Shown: positions 1 to 11,789, counted from the stretch's first letter. The stretch is DNA of 64,000 bases from Aneurinibacillus uraniidurans (GCF_028471905.1 NZ_CP116902.1:390001-454000), one strand, 5' to 3'. Notes: a model not told the origin generated them from the letters alone. Made by a program: numbers and translations.

Positions 1-1695
<1,695 letters not shown>

Positions 1696-1819
1696 AATAC
1701 AACTTACGTTACGTTTCGATTCAGTTTTGAAGGTGTTACACACTTTCATTGATGATGGAGGTTCTGCTAAAGGCAGCGCACGTCCTGTGCACAACGCAGA
1801 ACGACCAACATCCTATTGG
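1696..1819 (+). other. 23S-to-tRNA spacer without a 5S rRNA gene
   Basis: The 124-nt spacer between the 23S 3' end and the first tRNA contains no 5S rRNA. It does hold a hairpin: gttctgc near 1763 pairs with gcagaac near 1795, and inside it gcac pairs with gtgc. This may be an rRNA/tRNA processing stem (inference). In most Bacillales operons the 5S gene would occupy this place. Confidence 0.6.
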
Positions 1820-1895
1820 TCCGCAGTAGCTCAGTCGGTAGAGCAATCGGCTGTTAACCGATCGGTCGCTGGTTCGAGTCCGGCCTGCGGAGCCA
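1820..1895 (+). tRNA. tRNA-Asn (GTT)
   Basis: Cloverleaf of 76 nt with encoded CCA. The acceptor TCCGCAG pairs with CTGCGGA, the anticodon loop ctGTTaa gives Asn, and the T arm reads ggttcgagtcc. First gene of a nine-tRNA cluster downstream of the 23S gene. Confidence 0.97.
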
Positions 1896-1896
1896 T

Positions 1897-1973
1897 GGCC
1901 CGTTGGAGAAGCGGCTTAACTCACATGCCTTTCACGCATGCATTCAGGGGTTCGAATCCCCTACGGGTCACCA
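1897..1973 (+). tRNA. tRNA-Glu (TTC)
   Basis: Acceptor GGCCCGT pairs with ACGGGTC, the anticodon is TTC, and CCA is encoded at 1971-1973. It begins one base after the Asn tRNA. Confidence 0.96.
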
Positions 1974-1976
1974 TAT

Positions 1977-2049
1977 GGAGGATTAGCTCAGCTGGGAGAG
2001 CATCTGCCTTACAAGCAGAGGGTCGGCGGTTCGATCCCGTCATCCTCCA
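1977..2049 (+). tRNA. tRNA-Val (TAC)
   Basis: Acceptor GGAGGAT pairs with ATCCTCC and the anticodon is TAC. The discriminator A is followed by tcc, so CCA is not encoded and must be added after transcription. Confidence 0.96.
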
Positions 2050-2065
2050 TCCTTATTTTAAATGC

Positions 2066-2142
<77 letters not shown>

Positions 2143-2163
2143 TTTATTCAAACATCGTTTTAT

Positions 2164-2239
<76 letters not shown>

Positions 2240-2242
2240 TAT

Positions 2243-2318
2243 GCCGGTGTAGCTCAACTGGTAGAGCACCTGACTTGTAATCAGGGGGTTGAGGGTTCAA
2301 GTCCTTTCGCCGGCACCA
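2243..2318 (+). tRNA. tRNA-Thr (TGT)
   Basis: Acceptor GCCGGTG pairs with CGCCGGC with one wobble pair. The anticodon is TGT and CCA is encoded. Confidence 0.96.
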
Positions 2319-2350
2319 TTTTTACTAAAGGTTTTACTTTCTATATTTTC

Positions 2351-2435
2351 GGAGGGGTAGCGAAGTGGCTAAACGCGGCGGACTGTAAATCCGCTCCCTG
2401 TGGGTTCGGCGGTTCGAATCCGTCCCCCTCCACCA
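2351..2435 (+). tRNA. tRNA-Tyr (GTA)
   Basis: 85-nt class II tRNA with a long variable arm and anticodon GTA. The acceptor GGAGGGG pairs with CCCCTCC and CCA is encoded. Confidence 0.96.
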
Positions 2436-2442
2436 GTTTTAT

Positions 2443-2517
2443 TGGGGTATAGCCAAGCGGTAAGGCAACGGACTTTGACTCCGTCACTCCCTGGTTCGAA
2501 TCCAGGTACCCCAGCCA
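2443..2517 (+). tRNA. tRNA-Gln (TTG)
   Basis: Acceptor TGGGGTA pairs with TACCCCA, the anticodon is TTG, and CCA is encoded. Confidence 0.96.
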
Positions 2518-2526
2518 TTTTATAGC

Positions 2527-2599
2527 GAGCCATTAGCTCAGTTGGTAGAGCACCTGACTTTTAATCAGGGTGTCACTGGTTCGAGTCCAGTATGGCTCA
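2527..2599 (+). tRNA. tRNA-Lys (TTT)
   Basis: Acceptor GAGCCAT pairs with ATGGCTC and the anticodon is TTT. The discriminator A is followed by tca, so CCA is not encoded. Last tRNA of the cluster. Confidence 0.96.
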
Positions 2600-2609
2600 T
2601 CACTTTATA

Positions 2610-2637
2610 GCTACTCCACATGGGAGTAGCTTTTTTA
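2610..2637 (+). terminator. Terminator of the rRNA-tRNA operon
   Basis: An 8-bp stem (gctactcc with ggagtagc) around a short loop is followed by six T. It sits 10 nt after tRNA-Lys. Confidence 0.9.
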
Positions 2638-2721
2638 TGTTCAAGGACTGGCTCTTATCTAGAGAATGGAAGAGGCAGTATGCTATACTTAACAAATAAG
2701 CAAAAGAAAATGGAGGGGCAT

Positions 2722-4422
2722 ATGGCCAAGCAGCAATACGCGCCAAAAAAAGAAGGCAAGATTGTTCCCATTCGTATGGATGCAACATTTTATAATAATC
2801 GTGCGCTCAAATATCTCGATAAGCTTAACTTCCAGAAAGCGCTCCGTTATTTTCGGAAAGCCATTGAACTGGAACCGAACAATCCAGACTATTACTGCAG
2901 TATGGCTGGCGTACTCGCTGAACTGGAAAAGTACGATGAATCAAATCGTATACTCTGGCATGTACTTGAAGAAATTGATTGTAAAATAAATGAATGCTAT
3001 TTTTATCTCGCCAGCAATTATGCTAACTTGCTGGAGTTTGAGTTGGCCGAACAATATGTAGCAAAATATCTCGAACTAGCTCCTGATTCTTTATATACAG
3101 AAGAAGCCGAGGATCTGCTTGACTATATTGATTTTCAGCTTCAATCGATACCGCGAGAGCGTGAAACGGGAGAAAATCAGGAAGTTACCCTTTTGCATGA
3201 TCGTGCTCGCCGCCTGCTAGAAGAAGGACGTTTCTCCGAGGCATCTAAAATACTTATCAAAATTCATACAGAACACCCCGATTTCATTGCTGCGCGTAAT
3301 AATCTGGCGTTATGTTTCTATTATATGGGCCGCTTTGAAAAAGCAATGGATACGATTCTTTCTGTCCTGGAAGAAGAACCGCACAACATACATGCTCTCT
3401 GTAACCTCGCCGTATTTTACTCCCATCTGCGGGACAAAGAGAAACTTCTTGATCTACTTACCCTACTGAAAAAAATTGTGCCGTATCATTTTGATCAATC
3501 CTATAAACTTGCTACAACGCTTGGAATCTTAGGGGAGGATGAAGCAGCATACTTTCTTTTTAGTAAAATGATTGCGCAAACAGGACTGGGAGACGTACAT
3601 CTGCTTCATTATGGTGCAGTAGCTGCTTATAATACCGGCCGCTTTGACGAGGCAGAAAGCCTCTGGAAAAAAATCGAGCGTCTTGATCCTGATGAGTCCA
3701 TTGCCGCCTATTACTTGACTCAGGTGGAACAGAAGCGGAATGGTCAGTCGGCATTGCCAGGGGCTTCCTACCATTACCAAACACCGATTTCCGATGATAT
3801 CCTTCGAATAGAAGCCGCGCGTGAGTTGAGTGAGAAATGTAAGAAAGATCCGCTTATTCGCGCCTCGTTTCTTTGGGCGCTTCGCTTCGGGGATCAAGAC
3901 ACGAAGCTGCAGGTCATACATGCGGCGGAATATTTGCAAGATGACGAGATTGAGGAAGCGCTTCGTCAATTTCTGTTGAATCCAGTAGAGGACGACCATT
4001 TGAAAGAAGCTGTGATCTTGGTGCTTCAGAAGATGGGAGCAGCTGAGCCGTATCGTGCTGTTATGGAAGATCGGGAACATCTTGTACAGGTTAATCCCCA
4101 TGTTCACTCTCTTCCCGTATGGCATGATAAATGGCAGCAGGTTATTGACTGTCTCGAACATCATATGCAAGATCAGTATGATCTGCTCGAACAGCAGGAA
4201 GCACGTGCCCTATGGTTTGACTATCTCGCGCAGGCTTACCCGAATATTCCTGTGATCCGCAAACAGGAGACATGGGCAGCTTCACTGGAGTATGCCGTTG
4301 CACAATTGCATAATCGTAGTGTGACGAAGGAAGAAGTGGCCAGCCGCTATGGTGTTTCGGCGGTCTCACTGACCAAAAATTATCGACTTTTATGCGAAGT
4401 ATGCAGATCATTTACGGAATAA
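2722..4422 (+). CDS. Tetratricopeptide repeat protein (YvcD-like)
   Basis: A 566-residue soluble protein made mostly of TPR helix pairs. The first clear repeat reads NNRALKYLDKLNFQKALRYF; others start near residues 50, 160 and 195. TPRs scaffold protein-protein contacts and the partner is unknown. The last 45 residues contain a helix-turn-helix-like segment (VTKEEVASRYGVSAVSLTKN). The ATG at 2722 is chosen because GGAGGGG lies just upstream; an in-frame ATG at 2680 is possible. No signal peptide or membrane segment. In Bacillus subtilis a TPR gene, yvcD, lies close to trxB, which suggests orthology, but the family assignment is by context. Confidence 0.85.
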   Translation: MAKQQYAPKKEGKIVPIRMDATFYNNRALKYLDKLNFQKALRYFRKAIELEPNNPDYYCSMAGVLAELEKYDESNRILWHVLEEIDCKINECYFYLASNYANLLEFELAEQYVAKYLELAPDSLYTEEAEDLLDYIDFQLQSIPRERETGENQEVTLLHDRARRLLEEGRFSEASKILIKIHTEHPDFIAARNNLALCFYYMGRFEKAMDTILSVLEEEPHNIHALCNLAVFYSHLRDKEKLLDLLTLLKKIVPYHFDQSYKLATTLGILGEDEAAYFLFSKMIAQTGLGDVHLLHYGAVAAYNTGRFDEAESLWKKIERLDPDESIAAYYLTQVEQKRNGQSALPGASYHYQTPISDDILRIEAARELSEKCKKDPLIRASFLWALRFGDQDTKLQVIHAAEYLQDDEIEEALRQFLLNPVEDDHLKEAVILVLQKMGAAEPYRAVMEDREHLVQVNPHVHSLPVWHDKWQQVIDCLEHHMQDQYDLLEQQEARALWFDYLAQAYPNIPVIRKQETWAASLEYAVAQLHNRSVTKEEVASRYGVSAVSLTKNYRLLCEVCRSFTE

Positions 4423-4456
4423 GGATAAAATCAACAAAAAATAAGCATATACGTGA

Positions 4457-4485
4457 ACCCCGGTACATACCGGGGTATATGTTTG
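4457..4485 (+). terminator. Probable terminator after the TPR gene
   Basis: A perfect 8-bp stem (accccggt with accggggt) with a 4-nt loop, but the following T run is poor (atatgtttg), so termination may be weak. Confidence 0.5.
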
Positions 4486-4509
4486 TAGAGAAGTGTAGTA
4501 TAGTAGTAG

Positions 4510-5577
<1,068 letters not shown>

Positions 5578-5675
5578 AATGATTACACTTTTTTCATAAA
5601 GCTGTAATCATTTCGAAACATAGAAGTAGTATAGTAAGAAGTAAGTAATTGACCCCTTTATACTCATTCTCTTGG

Positions 5676-5707
5676 ACGTAGACATGTATTGTCTGCGTTC
5701 TTTTTTT
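5676..5707 (+). terminator. Terminator between trxB and rapZ
   Basis: A 9-bp stem with one wobble (acgtagaca with tgtctgcgt) and a 5-nt loop is followed by tcttttttt. Confidence 0.85.
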
Positions 5708-5796
5708 GTATTGTTTGCTCGGATGTGTTTTAATGAAGGAAAGGACAGTGCGACTGGACGGGGTTTGACAAACTTTTTGTACGGGAAGTGAATACA

Positions 5797-6678
5797 ATGA
5801 AAGAAAAGCAAATAAATGAGATCAATTTATTAATTATTACAGGGATGTCTGGAGCGGGAAAAACGGTTGCCGTACAGAAACTTGAGGACTTAGGATTTTT
5901 CTGCGTCGATAACCTTCCACCGGTATTGATTCCGAAGTTTGCGGAGTTGATTGACCAGTCAGGAGGGCGTATTGAGAAAGTCGCGCTTGTGATTGACCTT
6001 AGGGGACGTGAGTTTTTTGATTCACTTTCCGAATCATTAGAACGCATTCATGATATGGAGAATATTTCATATCAAATCATCTTTTTAGATGCGAGCGATG
6101 AGACATTGGTACAGCGTTATAAAGAAACACGCCGGAATCATCCACTCGCGCAACATGGGTTACCGCTTGAGGGAATTCGGGCGGAACGGAAGCTGCTTGA
6201 AGAGTTCAAAGGTCTGGCAAATTTAATTATTGATACAACGCATTTAAAACCTGTATCATTAAAGGAAAAAATTAGTGGGATATTTGGCCAGATGACGCAA
6301 AGTCTCACCGTTAACATTCAGTCATTCGGCTTTAAATATGGTGTTCCGATTGATGCTGACCTTGTATTTGATGTTCGATTTTTGCCGAACCCACATTATG
6401 TAGATACACTGCGCCCTAAAACGGGTAAAGATGCAGAAGTATCGGAGTATGTGTTTAAATGGGATGTAACACAAGAGTTTTTACAAAAATTGACGGACCT
6501 TCTTGACTTTACACTTCCACATTACCAGCAAGAAGGCAAAAGCCAGCTGGTAATTGGAATTGGATGCACCGGTGGTAAGCACCGATCAGTGGCGATTACA
6601 GAATATTTGGCAGCACGATATGAGGATGAGTATAATGTTCGTGTAACGCATCGGGAAATGGAGAGGGGTCTCACATAG
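5797..6678 (+). CDS. rapZ: RNase adapter / nucleotide-binding protein RapZ (YvcJ)
   Basis: P-loop protein of 293 residues. The N-terminal Walker A is GMSGAGKT (about residues 15-22), and the C-terminal half carries the conserved [10 protein letters not shown] motif of the RapZ C domain. In Escherichia coli RapZ controls glucosamine-6-phosphate synthase via small RNA decay; the Bacillus homologue YvcJ binds and hydrolyses nucleotides and affects competence. The ATG at 5797 is preferred over a GTG at 5788 because GGGAAG lies 8 nt before it. It is followed after 9 nt by glmR and then whiA, a conserved operon. Confidence 0.95.
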   Translation: MKEKQINEINLLIITGMSGAGKTVAVQKLEDLGFFCVDNLPPVLIPKFAELIDQSGGRIEKVALVIDLRGREFFDSLSESLERIHDMENISYQIIFLDASDETLVQRYKETRRNHPLAQHGLPLEGIRAERKLLEEFKGLANLIIDTTHLKPVSLKEKISGIFGQMTQSLTVNIQSFGFKYGVPIDADLVFDVRFLPNPHYVDTLRPKTGKDAEVSEYVFKWDVTQEFLQKLTDLLDFTLPHYQQEGKSQLVIGIGCTGGKHRSVAITEYLAARYEDEYNVRVTHREMERGLT

Positions 6679-6687
6679 AGGTGTAGA

Positions 6688-7653
6688 ATGAATACGACGT
6701 CGTATAAACCCCGTGTGGTAGTAATTGGGGGAGGAACGGGGCTTTCGGTCCTGCTTCGGGGTTTGAAAAAGCAGCCGATTGATATTACAGCTATTGTGAC
6801 CGTAGCGGATGATGGGGGAAGCTCAGGTAGGCTTCGGTGTGAGTTGCAAATGCCGCCTCCAGGTGACATCCGCAACGTGCTTGTGGCGCTTGCAGATACA
6901 GAACCGTTGCTTGAAAAGTTGTTACAGCATCGCTTTGTGAATGGGACCGGCATTGCCGGACATTCCCTTGGCAATCTGCTTCTTGCTGGCCTGACCGAAA
7001 TTAGTGATGGAGACTTTGTGCAGGCCATTGAACAATTAAGTCACGTTCTCGCTGTGCGCGGTCGTGTGCTACCTGCTGCTAGGCACTCGATTGTGTTACA
7101 TGCAGAGATGGAAGATGGCACGATTGTGTCAGGGGAGTCCATCATTCCAAAGTCAGGCAAACGAATTAAGCGTGTATTTATTGACCAGAAAAATGTGAAA
7201 GCGCTTGACGATGCGGTTACCGCACTTCGGGAAGCAGATGCCATTTTACTTGGTCCGGGCAGCTTATATACAAGTGTGCTGCCAAATTTACTCGTTCCAG
7301 GCATTGTAGAGGCGATTCGCGAGAGCCGGGCTGTAAAGGCGTATATTTGTAATGTAATGACGCAACCTGGAGAAACAGACGGTTACACGATGGAAGATCA
7401 TGTGCGAGCCATCTCGGATCATGTGGGTGACTCGCTTTTTCAATATGTCATTGTGAATAATGGATATATCCCTGATGAAATTAAAGCCCTGTACGCTGAA
7501 AAAGGAGCTCAGCCTGTCGTATATAAAGCTGAGCAGGCGGTAGGGTATCATATTATTGCCGATAACCTGCTTGTGTATGATAATGCTGCTTTGCGTCATG
7601 ATGCCGCTAGGCTCAGTCAGATTATCCTCGGGTTACTTGGCGCCAAAGTATGA
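6688..7653 (+). CDS. glmR: Gluconeogenesis / cell-wall precursor factor GlmR (YvcK)
   Basis: A 321-residue protein of the YvcK/CofD-like family. The N terminus has the glycine-rich nucleotide-sugar-binding motif VVIGGGTGLSVLL, then VTVADDGGSSGRLR and GDIRNVLVAL. In Bacillus subtilis GlmR binds UDP-GlcNAc, stimulates GlmS and is needed for growth on gluconeogenic carbon sources. The ATG follows the rapZ stop by 9 nt and whiA follows by 9 nt, so these genes are very likely co-transcribed. Full length, with no anomalies seen. Confidence 0.95.
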   Translation: MNTTSYKPRVVVIGGGTGLSVLLRGLKKQPIDITAIVTVADDGGSSGRLRCELQMPPPGDIRNVLVALADTEPLLEKLLQHRFVNGTGIAGHSLGNLLLAGLTEISDGDFVQAIEQLSHVLAVRGRVLPAARHSIVLHAEMEDGTIVSGESIIPKSGKRIKRVFIDQKNVKALDDAVTALREADAILLGPGSLYTSVLPNLLVPGIVEAIRESRAVKAYICNVMTQPGETDGYTMEDHVRAISDHVGDSLFQYVIVNNGYIPDEIKALYAEKGAQPVVYKAEQAVGYHIIADNLLVYDNAALRHDAARLSQIILGLLGAKV

Positions 7654-7662
7654 GGTGATTGT

Positions 7663-8610
7663 ATGTCGTTTGCTGCGCAGACAAAAAAAGAACTGACCCA
7701 GCTTAAGACATCAGGCTGCTGCGATAAGGCAGAGCTGACCGCACTGATTCGAATGAATGGTTCGCTTCAATTTGGCGGAAAGCGGTTTGTACTTGATGTA
7801 ATGACGGAGAATGCGGCGATTGCGCGGCGCATTTATTCGCTTGTCAAAACAATTTTCCAGATTAACGCGGAGCTCCTTGTACGCAGAAAAATGCGTTTGA
7901 AAAAGAACAATGTGTACATTGTGCGCATTCCGCAGCAGGCGCGGGAGATTTTAGAAGATCTTGGTATCATGATCGAAGGAACCTTTTATTATGGAATATC
8001 AGCGAGCATTATTGTTAACGAATGCTGCAAACGTGCGTATTTGCGGGGCGCATTCTTAGCAGGTGGGTCCGTGAATCACCCGGAGGCATCGAGCTATCAC
8101 CTGGAGGTTTTCTCGTCTCACCAGGAGCACTGCGAGAAGCTGGTGGAGCTGGCAAACTATTTTGATTTGAATGCCCGTTGTATCGAGCGCAAAAAAGGGC
8201 ACATTATGTATATTAAAGAAGGCGAAAAAATTGCAGAATTCCTGCGGATCATTGAAGCTCACCAGGCGCTGTTTTTTTTCGAAGATGTCCGTATCGTCAA
8301 AGAAATGAAAAACTCGGCCAATCGTCTGAACAATTGTGACATGGCGAATCTGAACAAAACAGTGGCGGCTGCTATGCAGCAGATCGAGAATATTATGCTG
8401 ATTGACCGCCATATGGGGCTTGCTAATTTGCCGGATCGACTGCGGGAAGTAGCAGAGCTTCGCCTTCAGCACCGCGACATGAATCTGGCTGAACTGGGAG
8501 AGATGGTGCCGAGCGGCAAGGTTAGCAAGTCGGGAATTAACCATCGTTTGCGAAAAATTAACGAAATCGCCTCGAAATTACGCGCTAATGAGGTAAAATC
8601 GCAAGAATAA
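7663..8610 (+). CDS. whiA: DNA-binding protein WhiA
   Basis: A 315-residue protein with an N-terminal LAGLIDADG-like homing-endonuclease fold (the segment [15 protein letters not shown] at about residue 125 is characteristic). The C-terminal helix-turn-helix region includes [15 protein letters not shown] and [10 protein letters not shown]. In Actinobacteria WhiA is a sporulation transcription factor; in Bacillus it influences cell division and chromosome segregation. GTGATT just upstream of the ATG provides the ribosome binding site, and it is translationally close to glmR. Confidence 0.95.
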   Translation: MSFAAQTKKELTQLKTSGCCDKAELTALIRMNGSLQFGGKRFVLDVMTENAAIARRIYSLVKTIFQINAELLVRRKMRLKKNNVYIVRIPQQAREILEDLGIMIEGTFYYGISASIIVNECCKRAYLRGAFLAGGSVNHPEASSYHLEVFSSHQEHCEKLVELANYFDLNARCIERKKGHIMYIKEGEKIAEFLRIIEAHQALFFFEDVRIVKEMKNSANRLNNCDMANLNKTVAAAMQQIENIMLIDRHMGLANLPDRLREVAELRLQHRDMNLAELGEMVPSGKVSKSGINHRLRKINEIASKLRANEVKSQE

Positions 8611-8631
8611 TACGTATAATCATGGTATAAT
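8603..8631 (+). promoter_or_regulatory. Putative extended -10 promoter for crh
   Basis: TGG TATAAT at 8623-8631 is a good extended -10 just after whiA, and a second TATAAT lies at 8615-8620. No convincing -35. It would let crh be expressed separately from the whiA operon. Confidence 0.45.
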
Positions 8632-8670
8632 TGAAAAAAACTTTAGCCTAGTTAGGGTAGGAGGCGTATC

Positions 8671-8931
8671 ATGCACGCGCAGGAAAGCGTTACAGTAAAA
8701 TTAAAAACAGGACTGCAAGCTCGTCCGGCGGCCTTTTTCGTTCAGGAAGCAAACCGCTATGCGGCAGAAGTCTTTATTGAAAAAGACAACAAGAAAGTAA
8801 ATGCGAAGAGTATTATGGGTGTAATGAGCCTAGCTGTCAGCACGGGAACGGACATTATTATCAGTGCGGATGGTTCAGATGCGGAAGAGGCTGTGAAGAA
8901 TCTTACGCAGATGGTACAGAAGGAAGAATAG
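8671..8931 (+). CDS. crh: Catabolite repression HPr-like protein Crh
   Basis: An 86-residue HPr paralogue. The PTS phosphorylation site His15 is replaced by Gln (GLQARPAA), while the HPr-kinase site Ser46 is kept in NAKSIMGVMSL. That combination defines Crh: it cannot carry phosphate for sugar transport, but Ser-phosphorylated Crh acts as a CcpA corepressor. GGAGG precedes the ATG by 6 nt. It follows whiA as in Bacillus subtilis. HPrK and CcpA are not in this window. Confidence 0.96.
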   Translation: MHAQESVTVKLKTGLQARPAAFFVQEANRYAAEVFIEKDNKKVNAKSIMGVMSLAVSTGTDIIISADGSDAEEAVKNLTQMVQKEE

Positions 8932-8954
8932 GGTGTACACATCATATAGAAATC

Positions 8955-8993
8955 AAAAAAACCGGTATGCACATATGTGCTACCGGTTTTTTT
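8955..8993. terminator. Bidirectional terminator between crh and clpP
   Basis: An A-run and a T-run flank a strong stem (aaccggta with taccggtt), with a further palindrome gcacatatgtgc inside. It serves the convergent crh and clpP. Confidence 0.92.
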
Positions 8994-9001
8994 GATGAGT
9001 A

Positions 9002-9592
9002 TTACTTTTTGTCGAGACTTTCAATGACTTTATCAACAAGACCGTATTCTTTCGCTTCTTGTGCACTCATGAAGTAGTCGCGATCTGTATCTTTCTCTAC
9101 TCGTTCAAGCGGCTGGCCGGAACGATCCGCAATGATGCGATTTAGGCTGTCGCGCATTTTAAGAATGCGAGTAGCAGCAATCTGAATGTCAGATGCTTGA
9201 CCTTGTGCCCCACCGAGCGGCTGGTGAATCATGACTTCACTGTTTGGGAGCGCATAGCGTTTGCCTGGCGCACCTGCTGTCAGTAAGAAAGCACCCATGG
9301 AAGCTGCCATCCCTACGCAAATCGTAGATACGTCCGGTTTGATGAATTGCATTGTATCATAAATCGCCATCCCTGCCGTAATGGAGCCACCTGGACTATT
9401 GATGTATAGGCTAATATCTTTATCCGGATCCTCTGCGGTAAGGAACAGAAGCTGCGCCACCACGCTATTGGCAACCTGGTCATTAATACCTGTACCCAGG
9501 AAGATAATCCGGTCTTTTAAAAGGCGGGAGTAGATGTCGTAGGCGCGTTCGCCACGATTGGTTTGTTCGATAACTGTAGGAATCAAATTCAC
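9002..9592 (-). CDS. clpP: ATP-dependent Clp protease proteolytic subunit
   Basis: The 196-residue serine protease chamber that works with ClpX or ClpC. The catalytic triad is visible: Ser in GMAASMGA (about residue 97), His in MIHQPLGG (about 122) and Asp in DTDRDYF (about 171). The start is the GTG at 9592-9590, which gives the family-typical N terminus [11 protein letters not shown]; GAGGAGG lies upstream. An in-frame ATG further 5' would add 16 non-homologous residues and overlap the promoter. Transcription is expected to be repressed by CtsR (see 9622-9651). Confidence 0.97.
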   Translation of the reverse strand: MNLIPTVIEQTNRGERAYDIYSRLLKDRIIFLGTGINDQVANSVVAQLLFLTAEDPDKDISLYINSPGGSITAGMAIYDTMQFIKPDVSTICVGMAASMGAFLLTAGAPGKRYALPNSEVMIHQPLGGAQGQASDIQIAATRILKMRDSLNRIIADRSGQPLERVEKDTDRDYFMSAQEAKEYGLVDKVIESLDKK

Positions 9593-9621
9593 TGATACTT
9601 CCTCCTCTCGTATATATGTAT

Positions 9622-9651
9622 ATAGTACAACGATGGTCAAAAAAGGTCAAA
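9622..9651 (-). promoter_or_regulatory. clpP promoter overlapped by a CtsR operator
   Basis: On the minus strand TTGACC (9650-9645) and TACTAT (9627-9622) are spaced by 17 bp. The heptad direct repeat GGTCAAA-N3-GGTCAAA at 9635-9651 (plus strand) exactly fits the CtsR consensus and covers the -35 box. Class III heat-shock control of clpP follows from established knowledge of CtsR. Confidence 0.92.
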
Positions 9652-9841
9652 TGAAAACACGTACTATACCATACTAGTTATATGCTTTTTTTTCATTTTT
9701 TAATCCTGATAAACGTCTGTCGACTTATTGAAGATTAGGAGAACCTTTGTCGAAAGTACAGAATAATCTAAAAAAATATGTATAATTAACAGCAAGACGA
9801 ATATAGATATCGTTATGGAACAGCGAAAGGGGCGTATAAAC

Positions 9842-10084
9842 ATGAGGCAGTATGATGAATATATCGGAAAAATGATAGAATTAACGTATAACGATTTGGA
9901 TGGAGAAACAGTGTGCGCCATCGGTCGCATTCTTTATACACTAAAAGAGCGGGCGTTTGTGTTTGAAATGGTAGACATGGGGAGACAAATGATCGTATAT
10001 AATCGCCACGTGCAGGCGTGTAAAGAGATACCGCTGACACCTCCGAATTTTTCTTCCAATATCGTGCCAGATTACTTCGCATAA
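9842..10084 (+). CDS. Small conserved-looking protein of unknown function
   Basis: An 80-residue soluble protein that I do not recognise. It is predicted mostly beta-strand (IGKMIELTYND, AFVFEMVDM, QMIVYNRHVQACKEI), which resembles a small barrel. GAAAGGGG precedes the ATG at 9842. It is followed 30 nt later by a hydrolase gene that has its own ribosome binding site, so they may share a transcript. No cysteines except one near the C terminus, and no signal peptide. Confidence 0.7.
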   Translation: MRQYDEYIGKMIELTYNDLDGETVCAIGRILYTLKERAFVFEMVDMGRQMIVYNRHVQACKEIPLTPPNFSSNIVPDYFA

Positions 10085-10114
10085 CTGTGCAAATGAGCGA
10101 GGAGGAAGCAAATA

Positions 10115-10960
10115 TTGAAGCAATCATTTCAATTGTGGCGGACAGAAGAGCTGAGCATTCGCGGTGATGTATTTGTTGCGAGTGAAGCTGATCGGGCAGG
10201 AATATACCCTGTTGTTGTGATCTGCCATGGATTTAAAGGATTCAAGGATTGGGGGATGTTTCCGCGCATTGGGGAGCATCTCGCAGCGCATGGATTTGTC
10301 GCGATAACCTTTAACTTCTCGGGCAATGGTGTTGGAGATGACCCAGAAACATTCGGTGAATTAGAAAAGTTTGGACGCAACACATATCGGCAGGAACTTG
10401 ATGATCTTGCTTTTTTGATCGCCGCGATCAAGGCGAAGGAATTGCCGCTTGCTTCGTATATGGATACGGAGCGTATTGGGCTTATGGGGCATAGCAAAGG
10501 TGGAGGGGATACCATTCTGTATGCGGCCTCGCATCCAGGTCAGATGGCTGCGCTTGTCACCTGGAATGGGATTTCACATGTAGATGTGTTCGGAGCAGAT
10601 GTACGCCGCCAGATCGAGGAGGGGGGGACGGGTTATATTATGAATGGCCGCACGAAGCAGAACATGCCGATTGAAAAGGTTGTGCTCGATGATATTGACC
10701 AGAATGCGGCTGCTTATGATATTCCGGCGCGTGCTGCCGAGCTTGCTACCCCTCTTCTGATTGTGCAGGGACGAGACGATTTTGCCCGCCTTGTAAAGGG
10801 AGCGCCAGTCATTGCGGAGCGAGCACAAGATGCTGCGCTGCATTGGGTAGAAGGCGCAGGCCATACTTTTAATACCGTTCATCCATATCAAGGGGATACG
10901 AAGGAATTGCAGGAAGCCCTTGAAGTGACTACGGAGTTCTTTACGAAACATTTAGTATAA
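10115..10960 (+). CDS. Alpha/beta hydrolase (dienelactone hydrolase-like)
   Basis: A 281-residue alpha/beta-hydrolase. The oxyanion region is VVICHGFKGFKDW, the nucleophile elbow is GHSKGG (Ser at about residue 131), and the C-terminal catalytic His is in GAGHTF. A likely acid is in IVQGRDD. The substrate is not predictable; related proteins are annotated as acyl esterases or dienelactone hydrolases. The start is TTG at 10115 with GAGGAGG 8-9 nt upstream. It ends in a bidirectional terminator shared with the convergent lipoprotein gene. Confidence 0.9.
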   Translation: MKQSFQLWRTEELSIRGDVFVASEADRAGIYPVVVICHGFKGFKDWGMFPRIGEHLAAHGFVAITFNFSGNGVGDDPETFGELEKFGRNTYRQELDDLAFLIAAIKAKELPLASYMDTERIGLMGHSKGGGDTILYAASHPGQMAALVTWNGISHVDVFGADVRRQIEEGGTGYIMNGRTKQNMPIEKVVLDDIDQNAAAYDIPARAAELATPLLIVQGRDDFARLVKGAPVIAERAQDAALHWVEGAGHTFNTVHPYQGDTKELQEALEVTTEFFTKHLV

Positions 10961-11006
10961 AAAACGAGTGCGGCTTCTCTCTGTGAGAAGACCTGCACTC
11001 GTTTTT
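10960..11006. terminator. Bidirectional terminator
   Basis: A long stem (aaaacgagtgc with gcactcgtttt) with an inner cttctc/gagaag stem and A/T runs on both sides, between convergent genes. Confidence 0.9.
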
Positions 11007-11681
11007 TTATTTTTGAATCAGTGGTTTCTGGTTATCTGCCCAAACCCACTCGTCCAAAATTTTATCGGCTCGAACGCCAATTCCTTCAGCTGCTTCTACA
11101 GGCATGTAGGTGGTGACGATGAAATATTTGCCATTGTGTTCACCAATCAATGCACTACCGCCATACGGTGCTCCGTTTTTGATGCTGTCGATGTTAAATT
11201 CTTTTTTGGTCCAAGTATAGTTTTTTTCAGCTGCTTCGTTAGTTACCTCTTTATTTTTCTTTACCCAGGTCACGGCTGCTTGCTCAGAAGAAAGATTAGG
11301 TGGAAATTCAACTTTGATAAACATGTCATCATTACGCTTATTATCAAAATTCGCCGTGAATTGGACTCCGTCTCCCTTTTTCTCCGCAATCATATCTTGC
11401 GGATAGTACGTGCGGAACGGAAGAGAAGTATGTGCGTCATATCGTTTTAGTGTTATGGGCTGTGCTGAACCTTCAAGTGTAAGTGTTGATTGTTTAGTCT
11501 GTGGAGCATCGGGTGTTGAAGCGGCAGCAGGTGATTTAGATGTTGTGTCTGCCTGCGCTGGCGCTGGTTTTGCTGGTGGTTTGTTCGGTTCTGTTGTAGT
11601 AGATGAACAGCCTGCAAGCATATAGCTTGCGAGAAGCAAAGCACTCATACTCCCGATCCATTTTTTGTGCATCATTGTCAC
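11007..11681 (-). CDS. Secreted lipoprotein of unknown function
   Basis: A 224-residue lipoprotein. A signal peptide of about 24 residues ends in the lipobox LAGC, followed by a low-complexity Thr/Pro/Ala/Lys linker (residues 25-65) and a globular domain of about 150 residues with no motif that I recognise. It is expected to be anchored to the outer face of the membrane. The start is taken as GTG at 11681 with GGAGGG 5 nt upstream; ATGs three and four codons from it are alternatives. Monocistronic, convergent with the upstream hydrolase. Confidence 0.85.
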   Translation of the reverse strand: MTMMHKKWIGSMSALLLASYMLAGCSSTTTEPNKPPAKPAPAQADTTSKSPAAASTPDAPQTKQSTLTLEGSAQPITLKRYDAHTSLPFRTYYPQDMIAEKKGDGVQFTANFDNKRNDDMFIKVEFPPNLSSEQAAVTWVKKNKEVTNEAAEKNYTWTKKEFNIDSIKNGAPYGGSALIGEHNGKYFIVTTYMPVEAAEGIGVRADKILDEWVWADNQKPLIQK

Positions 11682-11759
11682 AAGATCCCTCCATATAAAT
11701 TGTTGCGTTATTCATTGTACCATGTTTCTGCAAAATTCTTGTTGAAAATAATAAACGAA

Positions 11760-11789
11760 ATTGATAATCTTTATCAATTATAGTAAGAT
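11760..11789 (+). promoter_or_regulatory. Fur-like operator over the DUF2325 promoter
   Basis: A perfect 8-bp inverted repeat ATTGATAA-N3-TTATCAAT lies at 11760-11778. It contains TGATAATCTTTATCA, one mismatch from the 7-1-7 Fur box. A promoter TTGATA (11761-11766)-17 bp-TAAGAT (11784-11789) overlaps it. Metal-dependent repression is inferred; Zur or MntR cannot be excluded. Confidence 0.65.

Noticed and set aside
2620-2721. Longer N terminus for the TPR protein
   Set aside because: The extension begins inside the rRNA-operon terminator region; the ATG at 2722 has a better site.
5579-5611. Inverted repeat right after trxB as the terminator
   Set aside because: The T run is in the loop, not after the stem; the hairpin at 5676-5707 is a better terminator.
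8671-8931. Phosphocarrier HPr (ptsH)
   Set aside because: His15 is Gln and the gene follows whiA, so it is Crh; ptsH would keep the His and lie beside ptsI.
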